In this document: piece by piece, positions 17,635 to 26,217 of the stretch
How the letters are laid out: each line of letters opens with the position of its first letter
Numbering within the stretch: the stretch's first letter is position 1
Assembly (NCBI GenBank): GCA_905215555.1
Contig: CAJMQU010000002.1
Span: 186,001-250,000, forward strand
DNA length: 64,000 nt
Origin: an uncultured bacterium
Lineage (GTDB): Bacteria; Bacteroidota; Bacteroidia; Bacteroidales; Bacteroidaceae
Reading direction: 5' to 3'
Notes under the pieces: generated by a model
The model's input: only the letters and a program-made list of their open reading frames with translations
Database searches by the model: none
What the model was told of the DNA's origin: nothing
Made by a program: the position numbers and the translations under genes

Positions 17635-20253
17635 CTATAAACGTATATGGCCGGTATCTATTTCATCGAAGGCTATGGGATAATCTTCATCCATCACTCT
17701 GCGGTATTCTTTGGTGAAACTACTGTAAAGTTGTATGGCTTTGTCCGATCTGTTCTGCCGGCGATAGGTACATATGGCATAAGTCATGGCCATGTCGGAT
17801 AAAGGATCTATGGCAAACAGTATATTGCAGATGCGGATGGTTGCAGAGTTCCGTCCGTTTTTATAGAATGTGTGTATCTGTTCGGATAGAAGAGAGATCG
17901 TGAACGCCTCCGCCTGTTGTTTCGGGTAATCGAACAGATTCGATTCGATGGTGTCCAGAAACTTCCCATGTGAGAAGATGTCGTGCAATTCTGTCGAGCC
18001 GCTTTCTGTCAGAGGAGCATGTTTCATACCGTCAGTTAAGATGAAAGCATGCTGATAGTCACAGTAGCACTCCTCGGTGAGCACCAGTTTGAAGTAACCT
18101 TTCCGGTGGGTTAGCTCGATGCCTTCTATCTCTTGCAACGTCTTGCGGAGATGATTCATGGTGACGTTTTTCAGATTCTTTATTTTGTCATCGGGTTTGT
18201 CGGGCCAGAACAGGGTGTTCAGATCGGAAGATAATACTCCGTCTTTTGTGATGCTGTTCAGCAGTATGTATAAGAATAGGTGTCTGATCTTGGGGCTGAA
18301 CATATAGGTCATGTCACGCCCGTTTTTGTTCATCACCCGGAAGGTGCCGAAGAGGAAGATACAGTTCTTGCGCATGACCATAGCGTCTGTTATGAGCTGC
18401 TCTTCTTTATCTGCCGTTTCCGGTTCTTCCGTAATGGGCAACATCGTTTCCGCTTCTGTCACGGGCACGGTGTCGTTTGAAGGTAGTGGAACGGATGTAT
18501 TATGGCTTTTGGAAGTCTTTCTCCGTTTCATGATAGCCAAGAAGCCACCGGCTATAAGTAAAGATATAAAAATAGCGGCGTACAGCCATACGGGCAATCC
18601 TTTTGATTCGGTTGTCTGCTTGTCATAGAGTTTCACGGCTGCCAGTGAAACGGGAGGGTTGGCAAGCGAGTATATGCGCGTAGCAGACTGTCCGTATTTC
18701 TCAAATTCCTGAATGACACAATAGAACTCTTCCTGCTCACTGTTGAAATATAAGTTGGCATTTGTTGCTATCTCTTCTGAAGTGAGCGGGATGCTGTCTC
18801 CAAGCATCTCGTAACTGCCGTCGGCGATTGAAAGCCGGTAAAGTTGCAGTTGTGTTTCGGGTTTATATTCCGGATAGGCCAGCAGGTAGATATGCTGTCC
18901 GTCCTCTGAGAGTATCATGTCTCTGGTGGGGACACGGTTGACTTGTGGAGCTTTATGTTCCCATAGTTTCTTTATTTGTTTTGTTTCGAGATCCAGTTGG
19001 TAGAAGTCATAATAGTATTGGATGCCTACGTTCTGGTCACCGGCTTCGTTTCCCTTTCCACCGTAGATATAAGCCTGTTTGCCATCAGGGGTCATTGCGA
19101 TGCCTGCAAAGAAACGGGGTGGGATAGGGTCGCCTGAAAAGGTGATGGTATCCCAGCGGTTTTGCAGAAGGTCATAGCTGATGAAGGTGTTGTAGTATTT
19201 GCGGTTTCCATATCCTCCGAAAAAGAGAAACTGCTGTTTCTGAGGGTTAAACAAACTGCAATGATGGTGCATCTGAAGATTTATTTCTCCTTGGTTTGTC
19301 GAATTCCAGGTCTTGTCCTCCGGATTTATCTCTGCGATAAAAGTTTTATCCCAATTCAACTCGTAAGCGTAGATTTTTCCTTCGGTTCTATCGTAGAAAT
19401 TCATTCCCAGGCGAATTGGGAAAGCACCGCTTTGAGGTGCATATGGAGATTTCTCTGAGAGGTTTCGGAAGACATTATAAGTTATGATGGAATCTTGGTT
19501 GTAGATATAAAAATCCTGCTTCTCCGGTGCGAAGACGAATCCTGATGGCGTGGAAGAATAGGCTTGGAACATTGGCGTCCAGTAATATGAATGATTGATG
19601 AGCCATATCGGATTTGTAACGTGTCCGACAATCCTTCCTTTGCTGTCGTGTACATCTTCTCCTTTGCTCTCATTCAGGGGGAAGCGGCATACTTCTCCAT
19701 TGTTGCCGATCGCCAGGTTGCGGATGGAAAAAGAAGCGGTTTCCAGAATGTGATTGCACATACCGAAGAATAACCGGGGAGAGAACGCCTGGCCGTTGTT
19801 CAGACCAATATCCTCAATAGTGGCTTTATTTTCTCCTATGCTGATTTCAGCACGGTTATTCGTTATGTCCATTTCCAAAGAGATGGGCATCCACTTTCCA
19901 TGCCATTTACTGTCGGAATGCTGTGCAGTATAATAAATCTGCTTTCCATCCTGTGCAAACATAAAGTGCCCTTCGGAGTTCTCGTATACGTATGTCAGAT
20001 TGAAAGCTTCTTCTCCATCGGTATTTTTAAGATAGAAGATATATCCGGGACTTTCAATGTTTTGTGCGGCATATTCAAAAGTAATACTGAATTTTCCGGT
20101 TGCGGTAGGGATATATTCATCAGTATAAACGCAGAAAGAAGAACGTTCGGAAATCCGTTTCTCATTACCATAAAATTGTAACCCCTGCGGATATACTTTA
20201 CTAATGATACAGAGCAATAAGAAAAATGTTATATAAAAGTGGTGTTTCTTCAT
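17635..20253 (-). CDS. Membrane-tethered one-component regulator: LamG-like + kelch sensor, TM, winged helix
   Basis: An 872-residue protein with a rare layout. After a signal peptide (MKKHHFYITFFLLL), residues about 25-195 resemble a laminin-G/concanavalin-like sandwich. Residues about 210-500 carry kelch-like propeller repeats (FLFFGGYGN, AYIYGGKG). A single transmembrane helix spans about 552-575 (WLYAAIFISLLIAGG), followed by KRRK. In the cytoplasm, residues about 629-731 form an OmpR/SARP-type winged helix, with a helical, BTAD-like tail to the end. No histidine kinase or receiver is present. Start: ATG at 20253; an in-frame TTG at 20286 lies inside the -7 box CAAAAATA (20284-20291) and is rejected. 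The position at the end of the PUL suggests it senses the glycan and activates the locus. Confidence 0.75.
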   Translation of the reverse strand: MKKHHFYITFFLLLCIISKVYPQGLQFYGNEKRISERSSFCVYTDEYIPTATGKFSITFEYAAQNIESPGYIFYLKNTDGEEAFNLTYVYENSEGHFMFAQDGKQIYYTAQHSDSKWHGKWMPISLEMDITNNRAEISIGENKATIEDIGLNNGQAFSPRLFFGMCNHILETASFSIRNLAIGNNGEVCRFPLNESKGEDVHDSKGRIVGHVTNPIWLINHSYYWTPMFQAYSSTPSGFVFAPEKQDFYIYNQDSIITYNVFRNLSEKSPYAPQSGAFPIRLGMNFYDRTEGKIYAYELNWDKTFIAEINPEDKTWNSTNQGEINLQMHHHCSLFNPQKQQFLFFGGYGNRKYYNTFISYDLLQNRWDTITFSGDPIPPRFFAGIAMTPDGKQAYIYGGKGNEAGDQNVGIQYYYDFYQLDLETKQIKKLWEHKAPQVNRVPTRDMILSEDGQHIYLLAYPEYKPETQLQLYRLSIADGSYEMLGDSIPLTSEEIATNANLYFNSEQEEFYCVIQEFEKYGQSATRIYSLANPPVSLAAVKLYDKQTTESKGLPVWLYAAIFISLLIAGGFLAIMKRRKTSKSHNTSVPLPSNDTVPVTEAETMLPITEEPETADKEEQLITDAMVMRKNCIFLFGTFRVMNKNGRDMTYMFSPKIRHLFLYILLNSITKDGVLSSDLNTLFWPDKPDDKIKNLKNVTMNHLRKTLQEIEGIELTHRKGYFKLVLTEECYCDYQHAFILTDGMKHAPLTESGSTELHDIFSHGKFLDTIESNLFDYPKQQAEAFTISLLSEQIHTFYKNGRNSATIRICNILFAIDPLSDMAMTYAICTYRRQNRSDKAIQLYSSFTKEYRRVMDEDYPIAFDEIDTGHIRL

Positions 20254-20361
20254 ATATAGAACTGGCTTCCTTAATATGGTGGACAAAAATATAAAAAAAA
20301 CTTGGAGAATTTGTCTGTTTATAAGAAAATAGTGTGTTGGTTGCCAGTACTACGCAAATGG

Positions 20362-20411
20362 CAGAAAAAGGTGATGAAGTGGTGTAGACACTGCTTGGTC
20401 ACCTTTTCTTT
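20362..20411 (+). repeat. REP-like hairpin repeat, copy 2
   Basis: The sequence GCAGAAAAAGGTGATGAAGT, then GGTGTAGACACTGCTTGGTC, then ACCTTTTCTT repeats the element at 1336-1386 with few changes. It stands between the promoter of the membrane regulator and the 3' end of the S24 repressor and could terminate that gene's antisense side; no gene is present in this gap. Confidence 0.75.
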
Positions 20412-20445
20412 TGCCTTGCCACTTAGCTGGTTTATCCGCTCCGGG

Positions 20446-21174
20446 TTACATCATCATATTCTTTCTGATGGAGAACTTGACAATCGCCATCGCTTGTATG
20501 CACGTGAGCGGTAGATCCATCGGTTCATGGTGTGGGTTGTAGCTCACCAGCTTGATGCAACCTTCCACATCAGAACGGTTCACATACTTCACCGACAGGT
20601 ATTCGTCGCCGTCGATGTTGAACGACACCAGATACATCTCTCCGTAAATGACGTTGCTGAAACTGCTGATTTCCTTGAAACCCACAACATCCCCCGATTT
20701 CAGAATGGGATACATGCTGTCTCCATTGATGTAGAGTGCTCCGTCGCAGACAGGTATGTTCGGAATCTGTATCTTTCCCACCACATGCTGATCTTTGTTG
20801 GCAAGCAGCGTTTTCAGATTGGCGGCAGCGGTGATATCGTATAGTGACACGCTGCGGTCGTTTACCGGATCAGCCGTTTTGGGGGTATGAATCATTTCCA
20901 CTTCACCCGAAACGATTTCGCCATTGCAGAATTTAGCCTGATGTTCAGGCTTCCCTTTTCCCACCAGCAGCCAGTTGTAGTCTATCTCTTTCAGCTTCTC
21001 CAGCAGCAGCGGGAAGTCGATGCTGTTTCGTGCAATCCAGTTACTCAGCGTGGAACGTGATACTCCCAGGTAAGCGGCTAATTCTGCATCTGTTTTGAAA
21101 TTCAGTACCCGCTTGGCTCGTTTCACGATGTCCGCCACATTAAATAGTAAGTCTTGTTCTTTTTCCATAATCAT
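20446..21174 (-). CDS. CI/LexA-like repressor (HTH + S24 peptidase)
   Basis: The 242-residue protein combines an N-terminal helix-turn-helix (about residues 12-70; DAELAAYLGVSRSTLSNWIA) with a C-terminal S24/LexA-like self-cleavage domain. The catalytic serine is in GDSMYPILKSGDVV (about 153-166) and the likely lysine in YLSVKYVNR (about 195-203). A canonical Ala-Gly cleavage bond is not obvious. ATG at 21174 or the second ATG at 21168 may start it. Its promoter (21292-21323) is divergent from the DUF4373 unit, with a tandem array in between, so autoregulation and control of the neighbours are plausible. Such genes occur in phage remnants and in Bacteroides surface-polysaccharide regions. Confidence 0.85.
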   Translation of the reverse strand: MIMEKEQDLLFNVADIVKRAKRVLNFKTDAELAAYLGVSRSTLSNWIARNSIDFPLLLEKLKEIDYNWLLVGKGKPEHQAKFCNGEIVSGEVEMIHTPKTADPVNDRSVSLYDITAAANLKTLLANKDQHVVGKIQIPNIPVCDGALYINGDSMYPILKSGDVVGFKEISSFSNVIYGEMYLVSFNIDGDEYLSVKYVNRSDVEGCIKLVSYNPHHEPMDLPLTCIQAMAIVKFSIRKNMMM

Positions 21175-21291
21175 ATTGTAAATAAAATAAAACTTGTTTC
21201 TCGCTCATTAATATGTAGTTATATACTTTATGAAAATTAATATTTAAAACATGCTGGTTTTAAAATGAAAATTCACTTATATTTGCTGCAA

Positions 21292-21323
21292 CAAAAGTAC
21301 TTGTTTGGTTTTAGAAATACAAA
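21292..21323 (-). promoter_or_regulatory. Promoter of the S24 repressor gene
   Basis: On the minus strand TTTG (CAAA at 21320-21323), 20 nt, then TACTTTTG (CAAAAGTA at 21292-21299) fits the Bacteroides consensus exactly. A plus-strand TATATTTG (21279-21286) overlaps the start region and could fire toward the Cys-rich gene. Confidence 0.65.
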
Positions 21324-21441
21324 CGAAAAGGCGAAAATTATGAGAAAGCAACGTGAATATTTTAAAAACAGGCCTCCTCCTACCTCTTGCATGGGCAGTA
21401 GTATGGATGTGAACAGAAACAACCTAATAGAACTGTAAAAC

Positions 21442-21538
21442 ACAAGTGTTGCACACGCAGAATACAAGTATTACGCATGCAGGACACAAGTATTACGCAT
21501 GCAGGACACAAGCGTTATGCATGCAGGACACAAGCGTT
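21442..21538. repeat. Tandem array of 22-bp units (about 4.4 copies)
   Basis: Units at 21442-21463, 21464-21485, 21486-21507 and 21508-21529, plus a partial unit at 21530-21538, start with ACAAGYRTT and end with GCATGCAGGAC or a variant. The GCATGC core is palindromic. Units are contiguous without spacers. The array lies between the divergent S24 repressor and the Cys-rich/DUF4373 genes. The 22-bp period equals about two DNA turns, suggesting a protein-binding array. Confidence 0.8.
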
Positions 21539-21620
21539 GTATAATCAAGGTATGCACGTGACGTATATACGATAAAAGACAGTAAATCATTGTTTTATAA
21601 ATTATTTAAAAGTCAGAATC

Positions 21621-21935
21621 ATGAATCAGGTATTATCAGAAGGCACTCGCGTCTGTGGAAAATGTCACCGTAAGCTTCCTTTCGAAGCCTTCTACTTCAA
21701 CAAGAAAACCCAAACCCCGGACTGCTATTGCAAAAAGTGCCGCGGGGAATGTAACCGGATGGTACGGAAGAAAAACATCTGTCCACAAGATACAAATCGT
21801 CCGGAATGCTATCTGGTGCTCACCCGCATTGAAGACAGGGAACAACGCCTCAAGCTCATCCTCCATGCCCGGAAGGTGGTGAACGAAAGCATTGCGCGGA
21901 AGCGGAGGCGAATCAGAGAAACGATTGAGCATTAA
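21621..21935 (+). CDS. Small Cys-rich (zinc-ribbon-like) protein
   Basis: A 104-residue protein with two Cys pairs in the first 42 residues (RVCGKCHRKL and CYCKKCRGEC), a typical four-cysteine zinc-binding layout, followed by a basic helical C-terminus rich in Arg and Lys. I do not recognise a named family. The layout suggests a small DNA- or RNA-binding protein. It starts at ATG 21621 behind an A/T-rich leader and is followed after 87 nt by the DUF4373 gene in the same direction, so the two probably share a transcript. Its small size and island setting point to an accessory role. Confidence 0.7.
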   Translation: MNQVLSEGTRVCGKCHRKLPFEAFYFNKKTQTPDCYCKKCRGECNRMVRKKNICPQDTNRPECYLVLTRIEDREQRLKLILHARKVVNESIARKRRRIRETIEH

Positions 21936-22022
21936 GATAGTACCGTTTATCATTTGCTTCTTTTCTTTTCGGAAATGAATGAATTTCAACTTCCGATTTA
22001 CACAATTAAAAACTAAAATAAT

Positions 22023-23000
22023 ATGCCTAGAATAAAGAAACGGGGACTCGATTACTTCCCCATAAGTATTGATTTTATGCGCGATCGCATCGTGCGCCGC
22101 ATTATGAAAAGCGAGGGGGACGGTGCCGTATCCGTACTGCTTCAGGTGCTTTGCAGCATCTATTCCGGAGAAGGTTACTACGTCCTTGCGGACGACCTTT
22201 TCTATGACGACCAGGCGGATAGCCTTTATCAGATGGGACCCGAAGACATCCGGCGCATCGTCGCCCTTGCCCTGGAACTGGGACTTTTCGATCCGGAGGT
22301 TTTCAGTAAGTACGGACTGCTGACGTCAGCCGAGATTCAGCGCCAGTTCCTTTTTGCAACCAAGCGTCGCAATGCTTCGCTGATAGATGCGCGTTATTGC
22401 CTGCTTTCGCCGGAGGAAGTCGGTGTGCGGCAGCCGGCAGAGGATCGGAAAGAGAACGGGGAATCCGATGGCGAAAATGCTGCAATTATTCCTGTAAATG
22501 CAACATTTAACGCTGAAAACAGCGAAACTATGTACCTTGGTACACATAGCATAGCACAGCATAGCATAGCACAGCAAAGCATAGAAAACCCCCTCCTCAA
22601 TAGTTCCCCCGGTGGTGGAACTGCCGGAGACGCGGCCTTGAAGTCCGCGGAGGAAGGAGAGGAGGAGATTTCTCCGGAACGAGGAGTAGCGGGTAACCCT
22701 GCCAAACCCACCGGTAGCGGTGGCAAGCGGAAAGAGTGGACTCTTGAAGACCTCTCCTGCCTGCAACCACCCCGGGACGGGATGCAGCGCAACTTCGACG
22801 GGCTGCTCTGTAATCTCCGGCTCTATGCCATTCCGCCTGCCGAGCAGTACGCTATTATCTGCAAAAGCAACTTTGGCATCATCGGACATCCGGTGTGGAG
22901 AGGCTTCTACGAGTTGCGTGGTTGCCATGGGAAGATTCGCCAGCCGGGACATTATTTGTTAAGTCTGTGCCGGGATTCCAGCAAAGCAGATGGACTGTGA
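22023..23000 (+). CDS. DUF4373 (Lin1244/Lin1753-like) domain protein
   Basis: The 325-residue protein begins with the DUF4373 domain (residues about 6-95: RGLDYFPISIDFMRDRIVRR, GYYVLADDLFYDD), related to N-terminal domains of phage replication or DnaD-like proteins. A low-complexity linker (about 130-240) includes HSIAQHSIAQQSI encoded by a 15-bp repeat and Gly/Glu-rich stretches. A conserved C-terminal segment follows (NFGIIGHPVWRGFYELRGC). In Bacteroides such genes commonly accompany HU-like genes near surface polysaccharide or phage-derived loci; the exact function is unknown. It follows the Cys-rich gene. Confidence 0.8.
   Translation: MPRIKKRGLDYFPISIDFMRDRIVRRIMKSEGDGAVSVLLQVLCSIYSGEGYYVLADDLFYDDQADSLYQMGPEDIRRIVALALELGLFDPEVFSKYGLLTSAEIQRQFLFATKRRNASLIDARYCLLSPEEVGVRQPAEDRKENGESDGENAAIIPVNATFNAENSETMYLGTHSIAQHSIAQQSIENPLLNSSPGGGTAGDAALKSAEEGEEEISPERGVAGNPAKPTGSGGKRKEWTLEDLSCLQPPRDGMQRNFDGLLCNLRLYAIPPAEQYAIICKSNFGIIGHPVWRGFYELRGCHGKIRQPGHYLLSLCRDSSKADGL
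22545..22584 (+). repeat. In-frame 15-bp microsatellite inside the DUF4373 gene
   Basis: CATAGCATAGCACAG occurs twice (22545-22559, 22560-22574) plus a partial third copy, encoding repeated HSIAQ. The unit length of five codons means copy-number changes would keep the reading frame. Confidence 0.85.
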
Positions 23001-23186
23001 ATAGGAAGAGGAGTGTAATATATATTGTGAATTATTTGTTTGGTTGTGTTTTTGAACATTGAATAATTTCTTGAACGCTTTTGCGAAAATCGTTCGTTTA
23101 CTTAAAAATAGAGTCGTATCTTTGCAATGTGGTTAAGCTTAATACACAAAACGATAAAACATTTACATTTAAAAAACTAATTTATT

Positions 23187-23681
23187 ATGCCAGTACTTTA
23201 CAAGACTATTCAGTCAACAATGAAAAACAAAGAAGGTGACAAACTATTTCACCCCCGTACCGTGTATGTGGGCAATGTCAACACAGAGAAGATTGCCCGG
23301 GAAATTGCGGAGTATTCCTCCCTCTCCACCGGTGACGTAAAGAATTCCATTGATAACCTGGTCACCGTATTGACCAGACACCTGCAATCCTCCGAAGTGG
23401 TGACACTGGACGGCTTCGGCACTTTCCGTCTCGCCATGAAATCGAGAGGCAAGGGGGCGAAGACGAAAGAGGAGGTATCTGCGGCACAGGCCACACTACA
23501 GGTGCACTTCACCCCGGCATCCACCCGTAACATAGACCGTACTGTAGCCACCCGCTCGCTAGTGACAGGCGTGAAGTGTGTGCTTTACAAACCTGAATCG
23601 GTCGGTTCGGGTAGTGGCAACGAAGGCGGCAGTGGCTCCGGTAGCGGTGGCGGCGGTGTGGACGAAAATCCGCTGGGCTAA
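23187..23681 (+). CDS. HU-like DNA-binding protein with Gly/Ser tail
   Basis: A 164-residue member of the HU-family group found in Bacteroidetes (longer than the usual 90-residue HU). Residues about 1-125 contain the HU fold, with the hallmark VVTLDGFGTFRLAMKSRG (about 72-89) in place of the canonical GFGxF motif and an upstream dimerisation helix region. The C-terminal 25 residues are almost only Gly and Ser (GSGSGNEGGSGSGSGGGG). A -7 box TATCTTTG at 23117-23124 lies 63 nt upstream, so it has its own promoter. An amidase gene often follows this type of HU gene in Bacteroides; here only an RHS remnant follows. Confidence 0.88.
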   Translation: MPVLYKTIQSTMKNKEGDKLFHPRTVYVGNVNTEKIAREIAEYSSLSTGDVKNSIDNLVTVLTRHLQSSEVVTLDGFGTFRLAMKSRGKGAKTKEEVSAAQATLQVHFTPASTRNIDRTVATRSLVTGVKCVLYKPESVGSGSGNEGGSGSGSGGGGVDENPLG

Positions 23682-23695
23682 AGAGTTGGATACAG

Positions 23696-23764
23696 AGACA
23701 CGGAGACGCAGAGGGTTTCCTGGGTATCAGATTTTAAAAAACAGGATGTGTCTCCGTTGCTCTG
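23696..23764. repeat. Imperfect palindrome of the ACAGAGACACGGAG type
   Basis: CAGAGACACGGAGACGC near 23697 faces GTGTCTCCGTTGCTCTG near 23747-23763 as an inverted repeat with three mismatches. The wording resembles the larger palindrome at 58590-58677. It marks the junction between the HU gene and the RHS remnant. Confidence 0.55.
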
Positions 23765-23772
23765 CATTCATT

Positions 23773-23988
23773 CTTACTGACAATGTGCTGGCCACCACTT
23801 ATACAATGGATTACTGTGGCAATGTGATCTATGAAAACGGTACAGCCAAGCTTTTGCTGACTGAAGAGGGTTATGTTTCCTTGACGGATAAGAAGTATCA
23901 CTACTATCTGCAGGATCATCAGGGAAATAACCGTGCGGTAGTCAACGCTACGGGCAATGTAGAGGAAACGAACCATTATTACTCCTGA
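23773..23988 (+). pseudogene. Remnant of an RHS-repeat protein
   Basis: An open stretch of about 70 codons encodes DYCGNVIYENG, LLTEEGYVSL, YHYYLQDHQGNNRAVVN and ETNHYYS, the typical core region just before the hypervariable toxin tip of Bacteroidetes RHS proteins. There is no start, no upstream RHS repeats and no downstream core, and it stops right at HYYS. It is therefore a truncated relic, probably left by recombination at the palindrome just upstream. Confidence 0.8.
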
Positions 23989-24045
23989 TTTTTTGAAAGA
24001 ATGATGTAGTGGTATCCCTGTTTTTGGGAAATTTCTAAAGATACA

Positions 24046-24082
24046 AAAAGCCAACTAGTTCGCAATGAATTGGTTGGCTTTT
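24046..24082 (-). terminator. Terminator of the DEAD-box helicase gene
   Basis: AAAAGCCAAC (24046-24055) and GTTGGCTTTT (24073-24082) pair perfectly. On the minus strand the stem is followed by a run of T, just 14 nt after the helicase stop codon. Confidence 0.88.
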
Positions 24083-24095
24083 ACTTTACATTCTG

Positions 24096-26072
24096 TTATT
24101 TCTTTTTCGGTGCCCGTCTTGCCCAGCCTTCTTCACTGAAGTCCGGTTCTTTATCGCGAAATTCTTTGTTGTCACCTTGAAAGAACTGTCTCCAATCATC
24201 TTTCTTGCCGCGAGCGGCGGTATAGCCACGTTCTTCGCGGCTCGGCTTGCTTTTCTTTTTGTCAGCGGGGGCACTTTCAGATTTACTTCTAGTGTTTCTG
24301 GGGGTATCGCTACGTTTTCCATCACTACGCTTTTCGTCTTTGAAGCTGCGCTTCTTGCCGTCAAACTCTTTCTTGCCGTAGCTGCTGCCACCTTCGCTTT
24401 TACGTCTGCCTTTGGGAGCTTCTTTGCCTTCCTCGCCGGCAATTTCTACAGACACTTTGCGACCGTTCCAGTTCGCGCGGTTCAGGGCTTTCACTACGTT
24501 GCCTGCCTCTTTCTCGTCTACTTCGAAGAATGAGAAGTTCTTCATCAGGTCAATACGTCCCAGCTCTATGCGTCCGCGGGTATTTCCATTCAGCAGCCCT
24601 ATCAGTTCGTTGGGGAAGAAGTTATCCATCTTACCCAGGTTGATGAACAGACGGGTGAATCCCGGTTCTGCTTTGCGGCTACTGTTTCTGCGATCACCGG
24701 TGCGCTCGTTGCCACCTTTGCTGTTGCGTTCGCCACGGCTGTCGGTAGGCATTTCTATCTCTTCGCGGTTGCGGTAATATTCTGAGAAACGGTTGAATTC
24801 ATGAGAAACCATGCGCTTGATCAGGTCTTCTTTGCTCAACCAGTCCAACTTACGGTATATTTCAGGCATGAAGTCGGCCATATCTTCTTCGTTCACCTTT
24901 ACCTTTTCCAGATCATCGATCACTTTCAGAAGCTGCTTCTCGCAGATTTGCTTACCGGTAGGCATTTCACCGGCAATAAACTTCTTGCTGATGATCCGTT
25001 CTATTTCACGCATTTTGCCTTTCTCACGCAGGTTGATGATGGCGATGGAAGTACCCGTCTTTCCGGCACGTCCCGTACGTCCGCTGCGGTGGGTGTAACT
25101 TTCGGTATCATCCGGCAAACCATAATTGATGACATGTGTCAGGTCGTCCACATCCAGTCCACGGGCGGCAACGTCCGTAGCAACGAGGATTTGCAGGTTG
25201 CGGATACGGAATTTTTGCATGACGGTGTCACGTTGTGCCTGACTTAATTCTCCATGCAGTGAGTCGGCGTTGTAGCCGTCCTGCATCAGCTTGTCGGCAA
25301 TTTCCTGTGTCTCTTTTCGTGTACGGCAGAAAATGATGCCATATATTTGCGGGTAGTAGTCTACGATGCGTTTCAGGGCAGCGTATTTATCTTTGGCATG
25401 AACGGTGAAAACCACATGCTTCACGTTGCTTGTGCTCTCATTTTTCCGTCCGATGGTGATTTCTTTGGCGTCACGCAGATACTTCTTTGAAATGCGTGCG
25501 ATCTCCGGGCTCATAGTGGCGGAGAATAACAGAGTGTTACGCTCTTGCGGTACATCGGCAAGAATGGCGTTGATGCTGTCGGTGAAACCCATGTTCAGCA
25601 TTTCGTCGGCCTCGTCCATCACTACGTTCTGGATGGTGGTGAGCGATACTGTCTTGCGTTCCATCAGGTCGAGCAGGCGTCCCGGAGTGGCGACAATGAT
25701 ATGCACACCCTGTTTCAGGGCGCGTATCTGGCTGTCTATGGATGAACCGCCATATACAGGCAATACCCGCAATCCGGTGATGTATTTGGAATAATCATTC
25801 AGATCACCTGCTATCTGCAAGCAAAGTTCGCGTGTAGGGCAAAGTATGAGGGATTGTGGAATCCGGTTCTTTACATTAATCTTCTGGATAAGTGGCAGGC
25901 CGAATGCGGCGGTTTTTCCTGTTCCTGTCTGTGCAAGTGCTACAACATCATTATTTTCTCCTAAAAGGTAAGGAATCACTTCCTCTTGTACCGGCATGGG
26001 ACACTCATATCCCATCTCTTCAATGGCGCGGCGTATCTCCGGCGACAGACCGAGCTCTTCAAAATTCTTCAT
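24096..26072 (-). CDS. DEAD-box RNA helicase with DbpA-like RNA-binding domain
   Basis: The 658-residue ATP-dependent RNA helicase shows all family motifs: Q motif region CPMPVQEEVI, Walker A AQTGTGKT (about 46-53), PTRELC, DEAD in VVMDEADEML (about 151-160), SAT in LLFSATM, and HRSGRTGRAG (about 333-342). After the two RecA domains comes a DbpA/CsdA-type RNA-recognition domain (about 470-545, FTRLFINLGKMDNF), then a long Lys/Arg/Ser-rich tail typical of Bacteroidetes CsdA-like helicases used in ribosome assembly and cold growth. -7 box CAAAGATA at 26104-26111 lies 32 nt upstream of the ATG. It is monocistronic. Confidence 0.94.
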   Translation of the reverse strand: MKNFEELGLSPEIRRAIEEMGYECPMPVQEEVIPYLLGENNDVVALAQTGTGKTAAFGLPLIQKINVKNRIPQSLILCPTRELCLQIAGDLNDYSKYITGLRVLPVYGGSSIDSQIRALKQGVHIIVATPGRLLDLMERKTVSLTTIQNVVMDEADEMLNMGFTDSINAILADVPQERNTLLFSATMSPEIARISKKYLRDAKEITIGRKNESTSNVKHVVFTVHAKDKYAALKRIVDYYPQIYGIIFCRTRKETQEIADKLMQDGYNADSLHGELSQAQRDTVMQKFRIRNLQILVATDVAARGLDVDDLTHVINYGLPDDTESYTHRSGRTGRAGKTGTSIAIINLREKGKMREIERIISKKFIAGEMPTGKQICEKQLLKVIDDLEKVKVNEEDMADFMPEIYRKLDWLSKEDLIKRMVSHEFNRFSEYYRNREEIEMPTDSRGERNSKGGNERTGDRRNSSRKAEPGFTRLFINLGKMDNFFPNELIGLLNGNTRGRIELGRIDLMKNFSFFEVDEKEAGNVVKALNRANWNGRKVSVEIAGEEGKEAPKGRRKSEGGSSYGKKEFDGKKRSFKDEKRSDGKRSDTPRNTRSKSESAPADKKKSKPSREERGYTAARGKKDDWRQFFQGDNKEFRDKEPDFSEEGWARRAPKKK

Positions 26073-26217
26073 TAAATCTTTGTATATCTTTATATTTCGG
26101 GTGCAAAGATAGAAATAAAAGCTGAGATAAACATCAGACTTCTTGTTTATTCGGAGGCAACTGCATCAAAATTGTTGTTTTCGTGATATAGTTTCTCCTT
26201 CGGGAAGCGTTTTTTAC

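Noticed and set aside
20446..23988. Complete prophage
   Set aside because: Only a CI-like repressor and DUF4373 hint at phage; no integrase, terminase, capsid or tail gene is present.
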